A DNA stretch of 64,000 nucleotides from Ancistrus triradiatus (Eukaryota > Chordata > Actinopteri > Siluriformes > Loricariidae), in assembly GCA_025084515.1 (NCBI GenBank), contig JAJAGP010000882.1, positions 207,975 through 271,974 of the forward strand, read 5' to 3'. How positions within the stretch are numbered: the first letter of the stretch is position 1; each line of letters starts with the position of its first letter. Position numbers and translations under genes: made by a program. The notes under the pieces were generated by a model. It saw nothing but the letters and a program-made list of their open reading frames with translations. It did no database searches and was not told where the DNA came from. Positions 47,994 through 58,800 of the stretch are shown in pieces.

Positions 47994-48112
47994 AGTAGGG
48001 TGTGTAGTTTGGGGAGGGGGTTGATTATTGAGTTATATACGTACCTAATAACCTGTAATATATCCAGAAATTGTGACAAGAATTTCCTGTAGACTGGGAT
48101 GTAGACCATATG

Positions 48113-48307
48113 TTTACATTTACATTTACAGCATTTAGCAGACGCCCTTATCCAGAGCGACTTACAATTGGTACAATCTTACAATCCAAGCAATTGTGGG
48201 TTAAGGGTCTTGCTCAAGGACCCAACAGTGGCAGCTTGGCATTGGCGGGATTTGAACCCTGGACCTTCTGGTCCAGAGTCCAGTACCTTATCCACTAGGC
48301 TACCACA
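48113..48307 (-). mobile_element. tRNA-derived SINE, near-complete
   Basis: Reverse copy from TTTACATTTACAGCATTTAG to CACTAGGCTACCACA, inserted in the degenerate array of about 80-bp units. Confidence 0.9.
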
Positions 48308-48734
48308 TATGCTTCAATACACTTACAAATTGGACTACTTCTTTCAGACTATGGCCTTTGGCACGCCTAAATGCTTTCTTGCTAATCATTAACATCTGCT
48401 TTGTGACCCATTTTCAACACATCGAACTAGACTGCACTGTACCACCACTTCTCAATCTATGAATCCCATCGCACACCTCGGAGGTATTTATAGCCTGATC
48501 ATCCTCGTGTAACGCCATCTGCAAGAGCCTGACGGTACTACAATCTTAAACACTCAAGGTGAGCAAATTTTGTTTGTGGAGTATATCTGCACTGTGTAGT
48601 GAGTAGAGTGCGTGGTTTGGAACGTGAGCACAGGGAACCAACTGTGATTATGTGGGCTCTATCGTGAATATGCTGTGTGGTTTGGGATTCGATAACTTAG
48701 TTACATTCTTAAACATTTAGGCCGGCGTAGGATG

Positions 48735-48915
48735 ATGGGTCCCTTTTTGAGTCTTGGTCCTATCAAGGTTTCTTCCTTTAATGTTTAGGGAGTTTTTCCT
48801 TGCCACTGCCACCCAATTGGTATTGTCCTTAGATATTAGAAGATAATCTAAAATTGTAAAGCTGCTTTGAGACAATGCTCCATTGTAAAATGCACTATAG
48901 AAATAAATCTGACAT
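48735..48915 (+). repeat. LINE-like 3' tail repeat, copy 2
   Basis: GGTTTCTTCCTTTAATGTTT AGGGAG, CTGCTTTGAGACAATGCTCC ATTGTAAAATGC, ending ATAAATCTGACATTGACTTT. Confidence 0.68.
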
Positions 48916-49217
48916 TGACTTTGATGCTATGTTGTGACTAGGGTGTGTGGTTTGGGACAGTGAACTTATAGTGGTGCTTATGTTTAAGTGAAGATTAAGA
49001 TTAAAATTGAAACAAGTTGACAGTGGATTGATGGTGTTTCTATACATTGTATATTGATTAGATTGTGTGGTTTGGGTCTTACAGTGGACAGATGCACTAT
49101 ATAGCGAATATGGTGTGTAGTTTGGGATGCAATGTTTTTGCACTATATAATAAATATTGTGAGTGATTTGAGACATGTCCACAGTAGACATATTGTTTGT
49201 TATGTATGCTACATATA

Positions 49218-50245
49218 TATTTACAGGTGTCATGGAGAGGATCCACATGTACAGTTCTGGGACCTCTCTTATTTCTCTCTCCTATTTCTACACCCGTTCT
49301 CTTGGTGAAGTCATAACCTTTCCTGGTTTCCTCTATCACTGTTGTGCTGATGACGCTCATCCTCTCCTCCCCTCCAGCAAATGTGCAGGTCTCCACACAT
49401 ACCTCAGCATGTCTGAAGAGCATCTCGTTATTGATGTCAGCTCACCATTTGCATTTTCCAGATGAAATCATCCATCACACCTCTGAGATTGCAAGAAACC
49501 TTGGAGATCCTTTGAGTTTCTCTGCTCACATTGTCAATCTGACAAAGTCTCCTCTGCAACATCAAGAGAATTTGGCCATTCCTTTCCAAGGAACCACACA
49601 GGTGCTTGTCCAGTCTCTTGTATCAAAACTAGATTACTGCAGTGCTCTTCTGGCTGGTCTTCCCATGAGACCAATCAGATCTTTGCAACTGATTCAGAAT
49701 GCAGAAGCACGACTGATTTTCAATTTATCCAAGTTTTTTGTCTCATGTCAACCCCCACGGCTACGTTCTCTTTCACTGGCTCCCTGTAGCTGCCCTGCAT
49801 GAGATTCAAAACCAAGAAGCTCACCTACAAAACCAAAAACAGGACAGCACCTTCTTACCCAAAGGCTCTAATCAAAACCCTGTTCTGTACCTCCGTCCCC
49901 CCTTCGAGGACCCACCACCTCAGATTAAAGGCAGACAAGCATCAAGACTGTTCTCGATACTGGCACCCAGGTGGTGGAATGAACTTCCGTTGGATGTCCA
50001 AAATGTCCGAGTCTCTTGCTGTCTGAACATCACTTAAGTGAAATCTGAAAATGCACTAGCATATTTAATACAATTGTTTTTTTTAATGCTGTTTATTTAT
50101 GGATGTACCTACAGTACATTGTGGATGTGTGGATGGAGTGTTCTTGGGTTATTGCTTATTTGTACTAGTATGCTTTAATGTCTACTAAGTAAAATACAAA
50201 GCACGTCAGTAAGGGCGTCTAGTAAATGCTGTAAATGGAAATGCT
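49218..50245 (+). mobile_element. 3' fragment of an L2/CR1-type LINE (reverse transcriptase C-terminus and tail)
   Basis: Broken frames give FLYHCCADDAHPLL (the YADD box, here CADD), then VLVQSLVSKLDYCSALLAGL, IQNAEARLIFNLSKF, LHWLPVAA-like RFHWLPVAALHEIQN and FSILAPRWWNELPLDVQN. These are the thumb and C-terminal motifs of L2/CR1-like LINEs. After the frame it continues to a 3' tail TAAGGGCGTCTAGTAAATGC TGTAAATG at 50211-50240. Confidence 0.8.
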
Positions 50246-50726
50246 ATACAGTAAATAGGGTGTGTAGTTGGAGATGTAGCCACAGTGGATTGAAGGTGTC
50301 TATTTGCACTATATAGTGAATGGGGTGCGGTTTGTCCACAGCGATCTGAAGATGGCGTAAAGATTTGTTTCATTCGTCATACGTGATGAAACCATGTTTT
50401 TCATAAGGCCTTCACTGTGTGTAACACTAACAAGATTAATGCAATAAAATCCCTGCAGCAGAATGTTTATGGGCTTAGTCTGTAGCTGCAGACGTGTGGA
50501 CGATCCATACATCACCACCTTCATAATGTCAGTCTCTGCTGTGAGTCCTGTCTCAGCACTTGGTCCTCTGCGCTGCTTTATGAGGAGCCTGAGCAGTAAT
50601 GGAGGACGTGACTCCCCCTGTGTACTGCGTGTTTTATTGCCGTCTGTTTATGATACCACCAGCAATAATGGCAGGTGCTAGAGGGTGCACGCTGATGACT
50701 TCACTGATTAAAAATCAACGGTTGAT

Positions 50727-50729
<3 letters not shown>

Positions 50730-50782
<53 letters not shown>
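50730..50782 (+). repeat. CT microsatellite
   Basis: Pure (CT)26 or so. Confidence 0.93.
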
Positions 50783-50786
<4 letters not shown>

Positions 50787-51094
50787 CAGAGTAATTTTAC
50801 TCAAGTGTTAGCTTTTCTGTCACTACAGTAATTTTATAAATAATACTCGATATGTCGAGATAGTGCAATTAAGTTTTTGAAAAGTAGCATGCCAGTCAAA
50901 TGATATCTGAAAATCTAACACACCAGAGATAAAAAGCATCTATATCAACCTACAAACAAAAAACAAACAAACACACACACACACACAGCATAACAACTTG
51001 AGTTGAATGTTTTGAATATCTTTCTAATAGTGCCCTAGTGTATGAGTGGTGCCCAGTCCAGGGATGGAACCAATGGTCTGTGCTGCCCAGTGCA

Positions 51095-51095
<1 letters not shown>

Positions 51096-51140
<45 letters not shown>
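51096..51140 (+). repeat. CA microsatellite
   Basis: (AC)22 or so, 90 bp from a MITE; a shorter CA tract lies at 50971-50987. Confidence 0.92.
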
Positions 51141-51143
<3 letters not shown>

Positions 51144-51226
51144 CTGTCACGCTGAATTGGATTTTATGAGTAAATAAAACGTTTTCAAATTTGTTCTTGC
51201 CGCTGTGTAATTTCTGTGCGCACATA

Positions 51227-51681
51227 CAGTACTGTGCAAAAGTCTTAGGCCACCATTAGATTTGTTGTTTGAGCAATGATACAATATATGACCAAATATG
51301 ACATATTGTTGACGACTGGACCCAAAAATATGAACTTGGAATTCCGTAATACTGTTTCGCATTGATCTTCATTCCAATCTTTGTGAGCTTCAGCATATCT
51401 TATCCTTTTCACCCAGTTTACCTTCTGAGAAAGTGGTGTCTTGGCTGCTACCCTTCCAAAAAAGACCATTCCTGATCAAGCGTCTTCAGACTGTAGAAGG
51501 GTCAAATTGGCATCCCAATAAGGTGGCCAGATGCTGCTGTTGCTCAAGTGTAAGGGGAGGAATATAGACGCTGTTTGTAATACTGCATACAAAGAAATAA
51601 TTATGTATGGTCATTATACCATTCCTAACACAATCACGCATATCTAATCTAATGGTGGCCTAAGACTTTTGGACAGTACTG
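51227..51681. mobile_element. same MITE family, copy 4
   Basis: Ends CAGTACTGTGCAAAAGTCTT and GCCTAAGACTTTTGGACAGT, each next to TA, length 455 bp. It is the best preserved of the four copies. Confidence 0.83.
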
Positions 51682-53154
51682 TATGTCATACGAGCCTATT
51701 TTTCCAGACATTTCCAGATGTCATGCAATGCCATCTGAAAGGCATCTCGGAAGTGTCTGTATTTCGACCCTTTCATTCTTCATCCTTCCAGAGCAGCTGG
51801 ACTGGGTTAGGGTTGAATGACTGAGAAAGCCATTCCATTTAAACGCAGACCTGCATTTTTTTCTCTAATTATCACCTGCACAGCTATTTCTGAGGTCATT
51901 TAAAAATGTTAAATTACATTTCACAAATCCAGTCCCCAAACAATTTGTTTGACATGTACACAGTATCGTAATTGCTGTGCTCCGGTTCATGTACAGCCTA
52001 ATGATGCATTTTTTGCACATATATTTGTTATATGGCACAGACTTGTTTGTAGCGTAACTGCATCTACTTCACCACAGGGGTTTTCATCCATCAGCTTTCT
52101 GTACAGGTCAGGAGTGGGCAGATATAGTAATTATGGTATAAAAGACTTATAAAGGTGGGGCAAAGACCCTTCGGCCCTCATCCATCATTCATCCAGAGGG
52201 CTTGCTGTTGAAATGTTAAGTATTTTGGAGGCTCAAACTGTGGGTGTACGTGTGTGTTCTGTGGAATGCCAATGAGCCTTGTGTTTTTTCTCTGCAAGAT
52301 CATCAGCAGGTAACAGATGTGAACATAATGCCATCTGACAGTGCTCGCCGCCAACAGTTGTGCAGTGTATTAGATCCTCTTCGGCTTCATCAATCAAGCT
52401 GTTCATGTGGAATATATAGCTCTCCTAATTAAGGATTTGTGCTGCACGTTAAATACATTACAGATCTACTGCAAGGTCACAATTATTGGGTCACTAATAT
52501 CATGATCCCCACATAACTATATTACTCAGAAAGGCTACATGTATGTAATGTGTGGACACCAAAGATGTCTCTTCCAAAACCATAGACTTTAAGGTATCCT
52601 GAAAAGGCTTTCCTCAACATTATTGACAGTCACTGCAATGATTTACTTCCATTTCACCACAAGACCAAAACTGTGGTTATGAAATGATGTTGGAAGTTAA
52701 GACTTGACTCGCAGTCTGCATTCCAGTTATCCCACAGATAAGGACTCTTGTGGAGTCTTGTGGTGCAGACAAGCCTTGTGGAAAAGTAACTCCACACACA
52801 GCTCTCCAGACTGTATATATGCTTTAATATTAACACCCCTGAGTGTTGTAGTACTCCAGTCTGGTCTCAAGACCATAAATGAGCGGTCTCAGTCTCATCT
52901 CAGTCTCAACCGCATTTGGACTCGATCTAAGGTGAACTCGGGAATTGTTGTAGAGACCAGCAGAGCCCAGGGAATCTGTCTGAGGTAACGGTAATTATAA
53001 ACTTAGCTTTTTTCTGGCATTATTGAATATCAACAATCCATTCAAACACAATAAATCAGTCCATTCTCTACATACCTAAATAAAATCTGCACTCTGATTG
53101 GCTAACAGGGAAAAACAAGTTCCTGGTCTTCTCGTTCAATATCCAATCAATATA
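51682..53154. other. intergenic, mostly unrecognised
   Basis: 52840-52960 contains GTCTCAGTCTCATCTCAGTC motifs and 53410-53440 contains TTGACTCGGACTCGAC, possibly two parts of one degenerate teleost repeat split by the SINE at 53155. Otherwise nothing seen. Confidence 0.35.
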
Positions 53155-53348
53155 TATTTACATTTACAGCATTTAGAAGACGCCCTTATCCAGAGCGACT
53201 TACAGTTGGTACAGTCTTGCAATCCAAGCAATTGTGGGTTAAGGGTCTTGCTCAAGGACCCAACAGTGGCAGCTTGGCAGAGGTGGGATTTGAACCCTGG
53301 ACCTTCTGGTCCAGAGTCCAGTACCTTAACCCCTAGGCTAGCCACACC
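53155..53348 (-). mobile_element. tRNA-derived SINE, near-complete
   Basis: Reverse copy from ATTTACATTTACAGCATTTA to CCCCTAGGCTAGCCACA. Confidence 0.9.
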
Positions 53349-53603
53349 CCCATGAATATATATAAATATATGATGAAATATATTCCAAATTTTTCCATTT
53401 TCTTCTTTTGTTTTGGTCTTGACTCGGACTCGACTAATGGCTTCTGTATTTCTTCTGGCATTGAAGTGTGTTGTATCAGTCCATGGCAAAGGTTTCTTGA
53501 TTTAATTGTGGTCAACAAATGTTTTATTGATTTAACTGACATACTGTGTTTATTTCTGATTTAACAGGCAAATGTGTATTTTTATCTGTTGTAACCAACA
53601 TAC

Positions 53604-53604
53604 T

Positions 53605-53673
<69 letters not shown>
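53604..53673 (+). repeat. GT microsatellite
   Basis: (GT)33 or so with one TT interruption near the start. Confidence 0.93.
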
Positions 53674-53676
<3 letters not shown>

Positions 53677-53948
53677 CTTAACAGTCATTTTTCAGAACAT
53701 ACCATATGTTTTTTAGTCCGACATATGTTCATTTTCAAAACTTACATTTCTGCTTTGACCTTTCCATGGGTACAAATCAGACATCTGATTCCATGGCAAC
53801 ATCAGAACTGTTTTCCAAGGCCATCCTTTCATTATCCTCTGGAAAGGCAAATATCCTACGAACGCTATTCATACGGTGAAATTAAGAGCCTTAATTATCC
53901 TATTGACTTATGGAGGTGTCACCTGTCACTAAGGTGTTAGTACTCTGA

Positions 53949-55764
53949 ATATTTTTCATTTTATGTTGATGAAATACAATAATAGAGCTGTAGATGTTAC
54001 ATTTTCGATGCACTCACTCACAGTCTAGACTGGTGTCATTTGAGCTGCGTTGATTTCTTACCTGCATTTTTTGTTGTTGTTGTTGCAGCACTGTATTGTC
54101 ACGGCATGTAATTTTTTATTTAGATTTAAGTCTATTTAGATTTGGATTTAAATCAAAGCATATTTTAATATTATTTCATTTTATTTATGATATAGTTTTA
54201 TATTATCTATTTTATTATCCTCTTCAGAATATTACATTTAGTCTAAAATATTAGTCTACATATTATTCTACTTTATTTTAATTATTACATTTAAATAGGT
54301 TCTCTCTGTTAATATTCATTTAGCTTCTGCTTATTTAAACTATTACCATAAAACTTATTTAGATCATTTAGTTTCATTCTTACATGTAACATCTAGGCCA
54401 TCCAAGGAGGTCGGTCCCGTTTTTGAGTCTTGATCCTCCCAAGGTTTCTTCTTTATAATGTTTAGGGAGTTTTTCCTTGACACTGTCTCCCTGGGTTTCC
54501 TCAATTTGGGATTGACCCTAGATATTAGAAGAGAACATAACATTGTAAAGCTGCTTTGAGACAATGCTCCATTGTAAATACAAATTAATAAAAAAAAAAT
54601 AAAAAAATATGTCAAAAATGAGATGGAAATGCTCATATTAAGCAAAAAAAACCCTACCAATGGGCAGTCAGATTTTACTAGGCAAGCTTTTTTAAAATAA
54701 GAAATAATAAAACTAATACTATCAAGTGATTTAATCAAGTGATTTTATATCTTAAATGTAGACAGAACTGTCAGAATAACTTGACCGCTGACTTTTTGTG
54801 CTTAATTGGAGCCTTAAAGGACTTAAAATAAGGTACAATTTCAAAGTGAGGGTGATCAATGTAATTCTTCTAAGAACAAGCAGAATAATCCTACATTTTC
54901 ATATCTTGCAAGACAAAAATTCATATCAGAGAAAAAATTAAAGATTTATTGCCTTGATATAAGATCATTTCACTTGTTTTTTGTAATGTAGACATCTGAC
55001 TTTGACTAACCTTACCTGAGTTATAAGCTTTGATTTTGTTTTTTTGTTTTTTTTTTCTTTTTTTTGCACATCATTTTGATTTCAAAGAATTGTCTCTTAT
55101 ATCACTTTGTACAGCAACTATATGTCACCTCATTTCCTCTATCTTTGCTATAATGTGAGGATGGGTAAACTCAAGAAGGCTATAAAGGATTTGAGATAAT
55201 AACAAAGGATTACAACTATGAGGCCCAAGGAAGCTTGTGCTAAAGATTAAAAAACTGCCCAAGTGCATTAAACTGTCAAAGAACACAAAATGTATGACCC
55301 TGCCTTTGGACAGCCTATTATAAACCATAATTTACAGTTATGTTTTATGGACCTAAACCAAAGAGACACAATTGTCTAGGTGAACAAATATGATCCCGAT
55401 GCAATAACCTGTCATGTGACACAAAATTCCTACCACTACCCATGGATGGACCATGTAGAAATCGCAGTTTACATTTAAAATCAAAGAGACACACTTCAGT
55501 AGCTGCTTTATAATGCAGATGGTCATGTTGGGTCCAACGCCTATAATGGAAGCACCGGACTCCTAGTGGGATTAGTCCATTTCAGGATATCACACCTAAG
55601 TCCATCTACTGGCATGTTTTTGGGAGGCTGTAAGAAACATGTGCATAAAGAGAATATGCCAAACATTGCACATACTAATACTAATACTTCTTAGTGGTCT
55701 TCTTAGTGGACTTAGTGGTCACTGCACTGTAATCCATCTGCTTCTCTACATTCTTTGTTCATCT
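53949..55764. other. AT-rich intergenic sequence
   Basis: Very AT-rich with ATTTTATTT runs (54110-54360) and a T-rich tract at 55030-55066. Apart from the LINE-like tail at 54390 no gene or element is recognised. Confidence 0.4.
54390..54595 (+). repeat. LINE-like 3' tail repeat, copy 3
   Basis: GGAGTTTTTCCTTGACACTG, CTGCTTTGAGACAATGCTCC ATTGTAAATAC followed by A-rich sequence. Adjacent on the left to an unrelated AT-rich stretch. Confidence 0.68.
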
Positions 55765-56030
55765 CCTTTACTCTGTTCTCTAATGGTCAGGGCCCGAACA
55801 GGACCAGCACAGATCAGGTCCTATTTGGGTGGTGGGTCATTCTCAGCACTGCACTGACACTGATGTGGTGGTGGTGTGTTAGTGTCTGAATGGATCAGAC
55901 ACAGATCAGACAGGAGTTTTAAAAGACAGTTTGCTCACTGTCCACTGTATTAGAGACATTCACCTTATTGCTCCACCTTGTAGATGTAAAGTCAGAGACA
56001 GTAGCTCATCTGTTGCAATACAGCTTCCTC
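55765..56030. repeat. teleost dispersed repeat, copy 2
   Basis: Shares TCTAATGGTCAGGGCCCGAA, TATTTGGGTGGTGGGTCATT and CACTGATGTGGTGGTGGTGT with the copy at 29110, with CTCCACCTTGTAGATGTAAA in inverse orientation. Confidence 0.65.
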
Positions 56031-56439
56031 TAATCCTTCGTCAGTGCCTACAGGATGCTGGTGGCTGGACATTTTTGGCATGCTTGAGCAAGGGGAGGTC
56101 GGGCAAAACTGCAAATTAATTAAAATGATTATTTAGGAGACTGGATGGAATGTGGTCATGAGGAGAACAAACCAAACTTCATATAGCACGTAATCAGTGC
56201 TTAGGGTTCTTGGGACTAGGCTACCTTCTGGGCCACTGTTCATATTATTGTTGTTGATGTTGTTGTATTAATTTACTTATTTTAATGAGCAACCTCATAA
56301 TATTTCTTTCTCACTGGCAACGTGCCAAATTTGACCCTGTGTTTGCCTGGTGGTCAGCCTTAATGCCAAGCACGGTGTCAATCTAAAGTACGATATTTTA
56401 TCCCCATAAACCTTTCTGTTCCGATTTGGTTGTACCGCT

Positions 56440-56791
56440 GTCTACCGGATGGGGGCAGGAATGAAGAAGCTGAGATGTTCTCTGAGTCTCTCTCGCTGAG
56501 AGCGCACCCTCACCCGGGCCGAATAGGAGCTCGGATGCACCTGCCCCTCCGCTTCCAGTGCCTCTGTGTGGACCGGACATTTGCGCCCTGTTGCTCCGGA
56601 TCACACATGCTGTCTGCTGTGTCATCATACCCGTCGTACTGCATTTACCAAAGTTTATGAGATGTTGGGAGGACTGGCGTTTTCTTATCATGTGCATATT
56701 TATCGTACGGAGTGATCAGTAAGGCGCGCCTCATCGCTCGCGCTGATCCGAATGGACTAGACGTTCATCTGCTTTTAAACTTTCATTCACG
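56440..56791 (+). promoter_or_regulatory. putative promoter and 5' UTR of the NELL-like gene
   Basis: A CpG-rich stretch with no repeat, directly upstream of the first coding exon and clearly richer in CG dinucleotides than flanking sequence. No obvious TATA box. Transcription start is not determinable by eye. Confidence 0.4.
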
Positions 56792-56837
56792 ATGGGATTA
56801 TTAAAGTCTTCGCTCTGGATAGTCAGCGTGCTGTCAG
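56792..56837 (+). CDS. NELL-like coding exon 1 (signal peptide)
   Basis: 46 nt, 15 codons plus one base. ATG is followed by a short hydrophobic leader and donor GTGAGT. Upstream (about 56480-56790) is GC-rich with many CpGs, consistent with a promoter and 5' UTR. Confidence 0.8.
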
Positions 56838-57079
56838 GTGAGTGGAGAATGAAACGTTGCTTTATTGTTCTATCGTGTAATTTAATGGTGCTGTAGGATG
56901 GAGATGTAACACGTTCGTCCATCCATCCATCTGCTGTGTGTTTCCTTCAGTGTGCGCTTTGGAGCCGCAGCCCGCCTTCCGTGTCGATCTCCTGAATGAG
57001 CTGAATGTGGGAGAATCTTACACGGGAATTTCCCGAGTGCAGGGCTTCCACAATGACAGCAGCGCCTTTCTGTTTAAAG
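56792..57079 (+). CDS. NELL-family secreted glycoprotein, first two coding exons (gene runs off the right edge)
   Basis: Exon 1 (56792-56837) encodes a signal peptide MGLLKSSLWIVSVLS. Exon 2 (56951-57079) follows a 113-bp intron and encodes VCALEPQPAFRVDLLNELNV, then GESYTGISRVQGFHNDSSAF and LFK before donor GTAAGA. The pattern xDxLxELxxGESxTGxxxVxGxHNxxxAFLF matches the start of the thrombospondin-N/laminin-G-like domain of NELL2 and, less closely, NELL1. NELL proteins are secreted, oligomeric, bind PKC and Robo receptors, and carry VWC and EGF domains later in the chain, which are not in this window. Whether this is nell2a, nell2b or a third NELL paralog cannot be decided from 58 residues. 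Confidence 0.82.
56951..57079 (+). CDS. NELL-like coding exon 2 (start of TSPN/LamG domain)
   Basis: 129 nt after acceptor TTCAG, phase 1 at both ends. It breaks just after AFLFK, where known NELL genes also have an intron after AFLFQ. The N-linked site NDSS in HNDSS corresponds to HNGT/HNAS in NELL2/NELL1. Confidence 0.84.
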
Positions 57080-57214
57080 GTAAGACTTAAACTACTCCGT
57101 GCAGGACGCTAAGAGCATGACAGTCTGATCGTACCTCTCAAAAAGCACCAAGCTCCTTAAGTCTTAACTCCTTGGAAAAGTTGTAAGTGTATATAATGTA
57201 TTCACAGCATTCTA

Positions 57215-57355
57215 CAACTCTTAAGCTGTACAATCAGCTATTAAGCATTAAGGGGCTCACTCAAGAACCCAGTGTGGCAGTATTGGCAGAGCCAGGTTTT
57301 TAACCAGCTCTTTAGTCAGAAATCCAGTACCTTAGCCATTACAGCACCACTGCCC
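57215..57355 (-). mobile_element. diverged tRNA-derived SINE in the NELL intron
   Basis: Reverse copy with GGGGCTCACTCAAGAACCCA, GTGTGGCAGTATTGGCAGAG and CAGTACCTTAGCCATTACAG. Old insertion. Confidence 0.65.
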
Positions 57356-57429
57356 TTCCTTTCTGCTCCCAAAGTGTTGCCAGCTCTACATTCCTGCTAA
57401 AACATGCTGCTGAAAGCTGGGCTGTGTTG

Positions 57430-58690
57430 TATAATGATATAATGGATGAACCTGGATGTCCATGATGCTTAAGCAACAAAAGCTTTCTGGTTAAGCTAGT
57501 TGACCAACAAAAGCTTCCTGACTGAGCTGGTTGGCCAACTAATTATTTCTGGTTGAGGTGGTTAAACAGCAAATGCTTTTTAAGCTGATTAAGAAGGTTA
57601 ATCAGCAAAGACTTTCTGTTTAAGCTGGTTGACCAACAAAAGCTTTTGGATTAAGCTGGTTAGTCAGTTAACACTATCTGGTTAGCACAGCTGTCCAACA
57701 AAAGCACTCTGGTTAATCTGGTTGGCCAAATAACTATTTTCAGTTGAGCTGGTTAACCAATAAAAGCTTTCTGAATGAACTGGGTGACCAACAAGAGCTT
57801 TCTTGTTAAGCTGGTCTGCTATTTGATCAACTATTTCTGGTTGAGCTAGTTGACCAACAAAAGCTTCCTGACTGAGGTGGTTGGACATCCAACCGTTTGT
57901 GGTTGCTCTAGTTAACCAACAAAACCTTTCTGATTAAACTGGTTTTGATTAAGCTTTCTGGTTAAGCTGGTTAGCCAATTAACACTTTCTGGTAAACACA
58001 GTTGACCAACAAAAGCTTACTGGTTATGCTGGTTGGCCAATTATCTGTTTTCAGTTCAGCGGGTTAACCAACAAAAGCTTTTTGATTAAGCTGCTTGATC
58101 AACTAACACTTTCTGACTGAGCTGGTTGGCCAACTAATTATTTCTGCTTGAGGTGGTTAATCAGCAAATGCTTTTTAAGCTGATTAAGAAGGTTAATCAG
58201 CAAACACTTTCTGTTTAAACTGGTTGACAAACAAAAGCTTTTGGATTAAGCTGGCTAGTCAGTTAACACTATCTGGTTAGCACAGCTGGCCAACAAAAGC
58301 ACTCTGGTTAAGCTGGTTGGCCAAATAACTATTTCTGGTTGAGCTGGTTAACCAACAAAAACCTTCTGGTTAAGCCTGTTGGCCAACTAACTGTTTCTGG
58401 TTGAGGTGGTTAAACAGCAAATGCTTTCTGAGTAAGAAGACTGACCAACTAACACTTTGTGGTTAAGATGGTTGATCAACAAAAGCTTTCTTGTTAAGCT
58501 GGTCTACTATTTAAAAACCACTTCTGGTTGAGCTGGCTGACCAACAAAAAGAACCAGCTATCACTTTCTGGTAAAGGTGGTTAACTAACAAATGCTTCCT
58601 GACTGAACTGTTTGACCAACAGGTGAACCAGTTAACACTTCCTGATTGAGAAGGTTCAAAATCTCGGCAGTTAAGCTGGTTGTTGAGCAT
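57430..58690 (+). repeat. 31-bp minisatellite in the NELL intron
   Basis: Some 35-40 degenerate copies of a unit like TGGTTAAGCTGGTTGACCAA CAAAAGCTTTC, alternating with a variant ending AACTAACTATTTC. Individual unit lengths vary by a few bases. Larger blocks recur (57530-57730 resembles 58130-58330). Confidence 0.88.
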
Positions 58691-58800
58691 GCCACCAGAC
58701 AGGCATATCATGTTTTTGACCAGAATATTTACTAATCAGCATCCTGTACTGGTGACCAGCATACCATAACACCGTACCAATCATGCTGGTGATCGTGTGA

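Larger units (their letters stand above)
47390..50340. repeat. scattered degenerate repeat, 'TGCACTATATAGTGAATAGGGTGTG' units
   Basis: Units of roughly 80 bp with CACTATATAGTGAATAGGGT, GTGTAGTTTGGGA and CCACAGTGGATTGATGGTGT occur at about 47395-47475, 47990-48020, 48590-48700, 48930-49190 and 50240-50340, interrupted by a MITE, a SINE, a LINE-like tail and the L2 fragment. Single units occur at about 8780 and 25625. Confidence 0.6.

Noticed and set aside
57682..57888. Repetitive peptide frames in the NELL intron (e.g. QEAFVGQLxQ units)
   Set aside because: Translation of the 31-bp minisatellite; unit length is not a multiple of three and stops are frequent.
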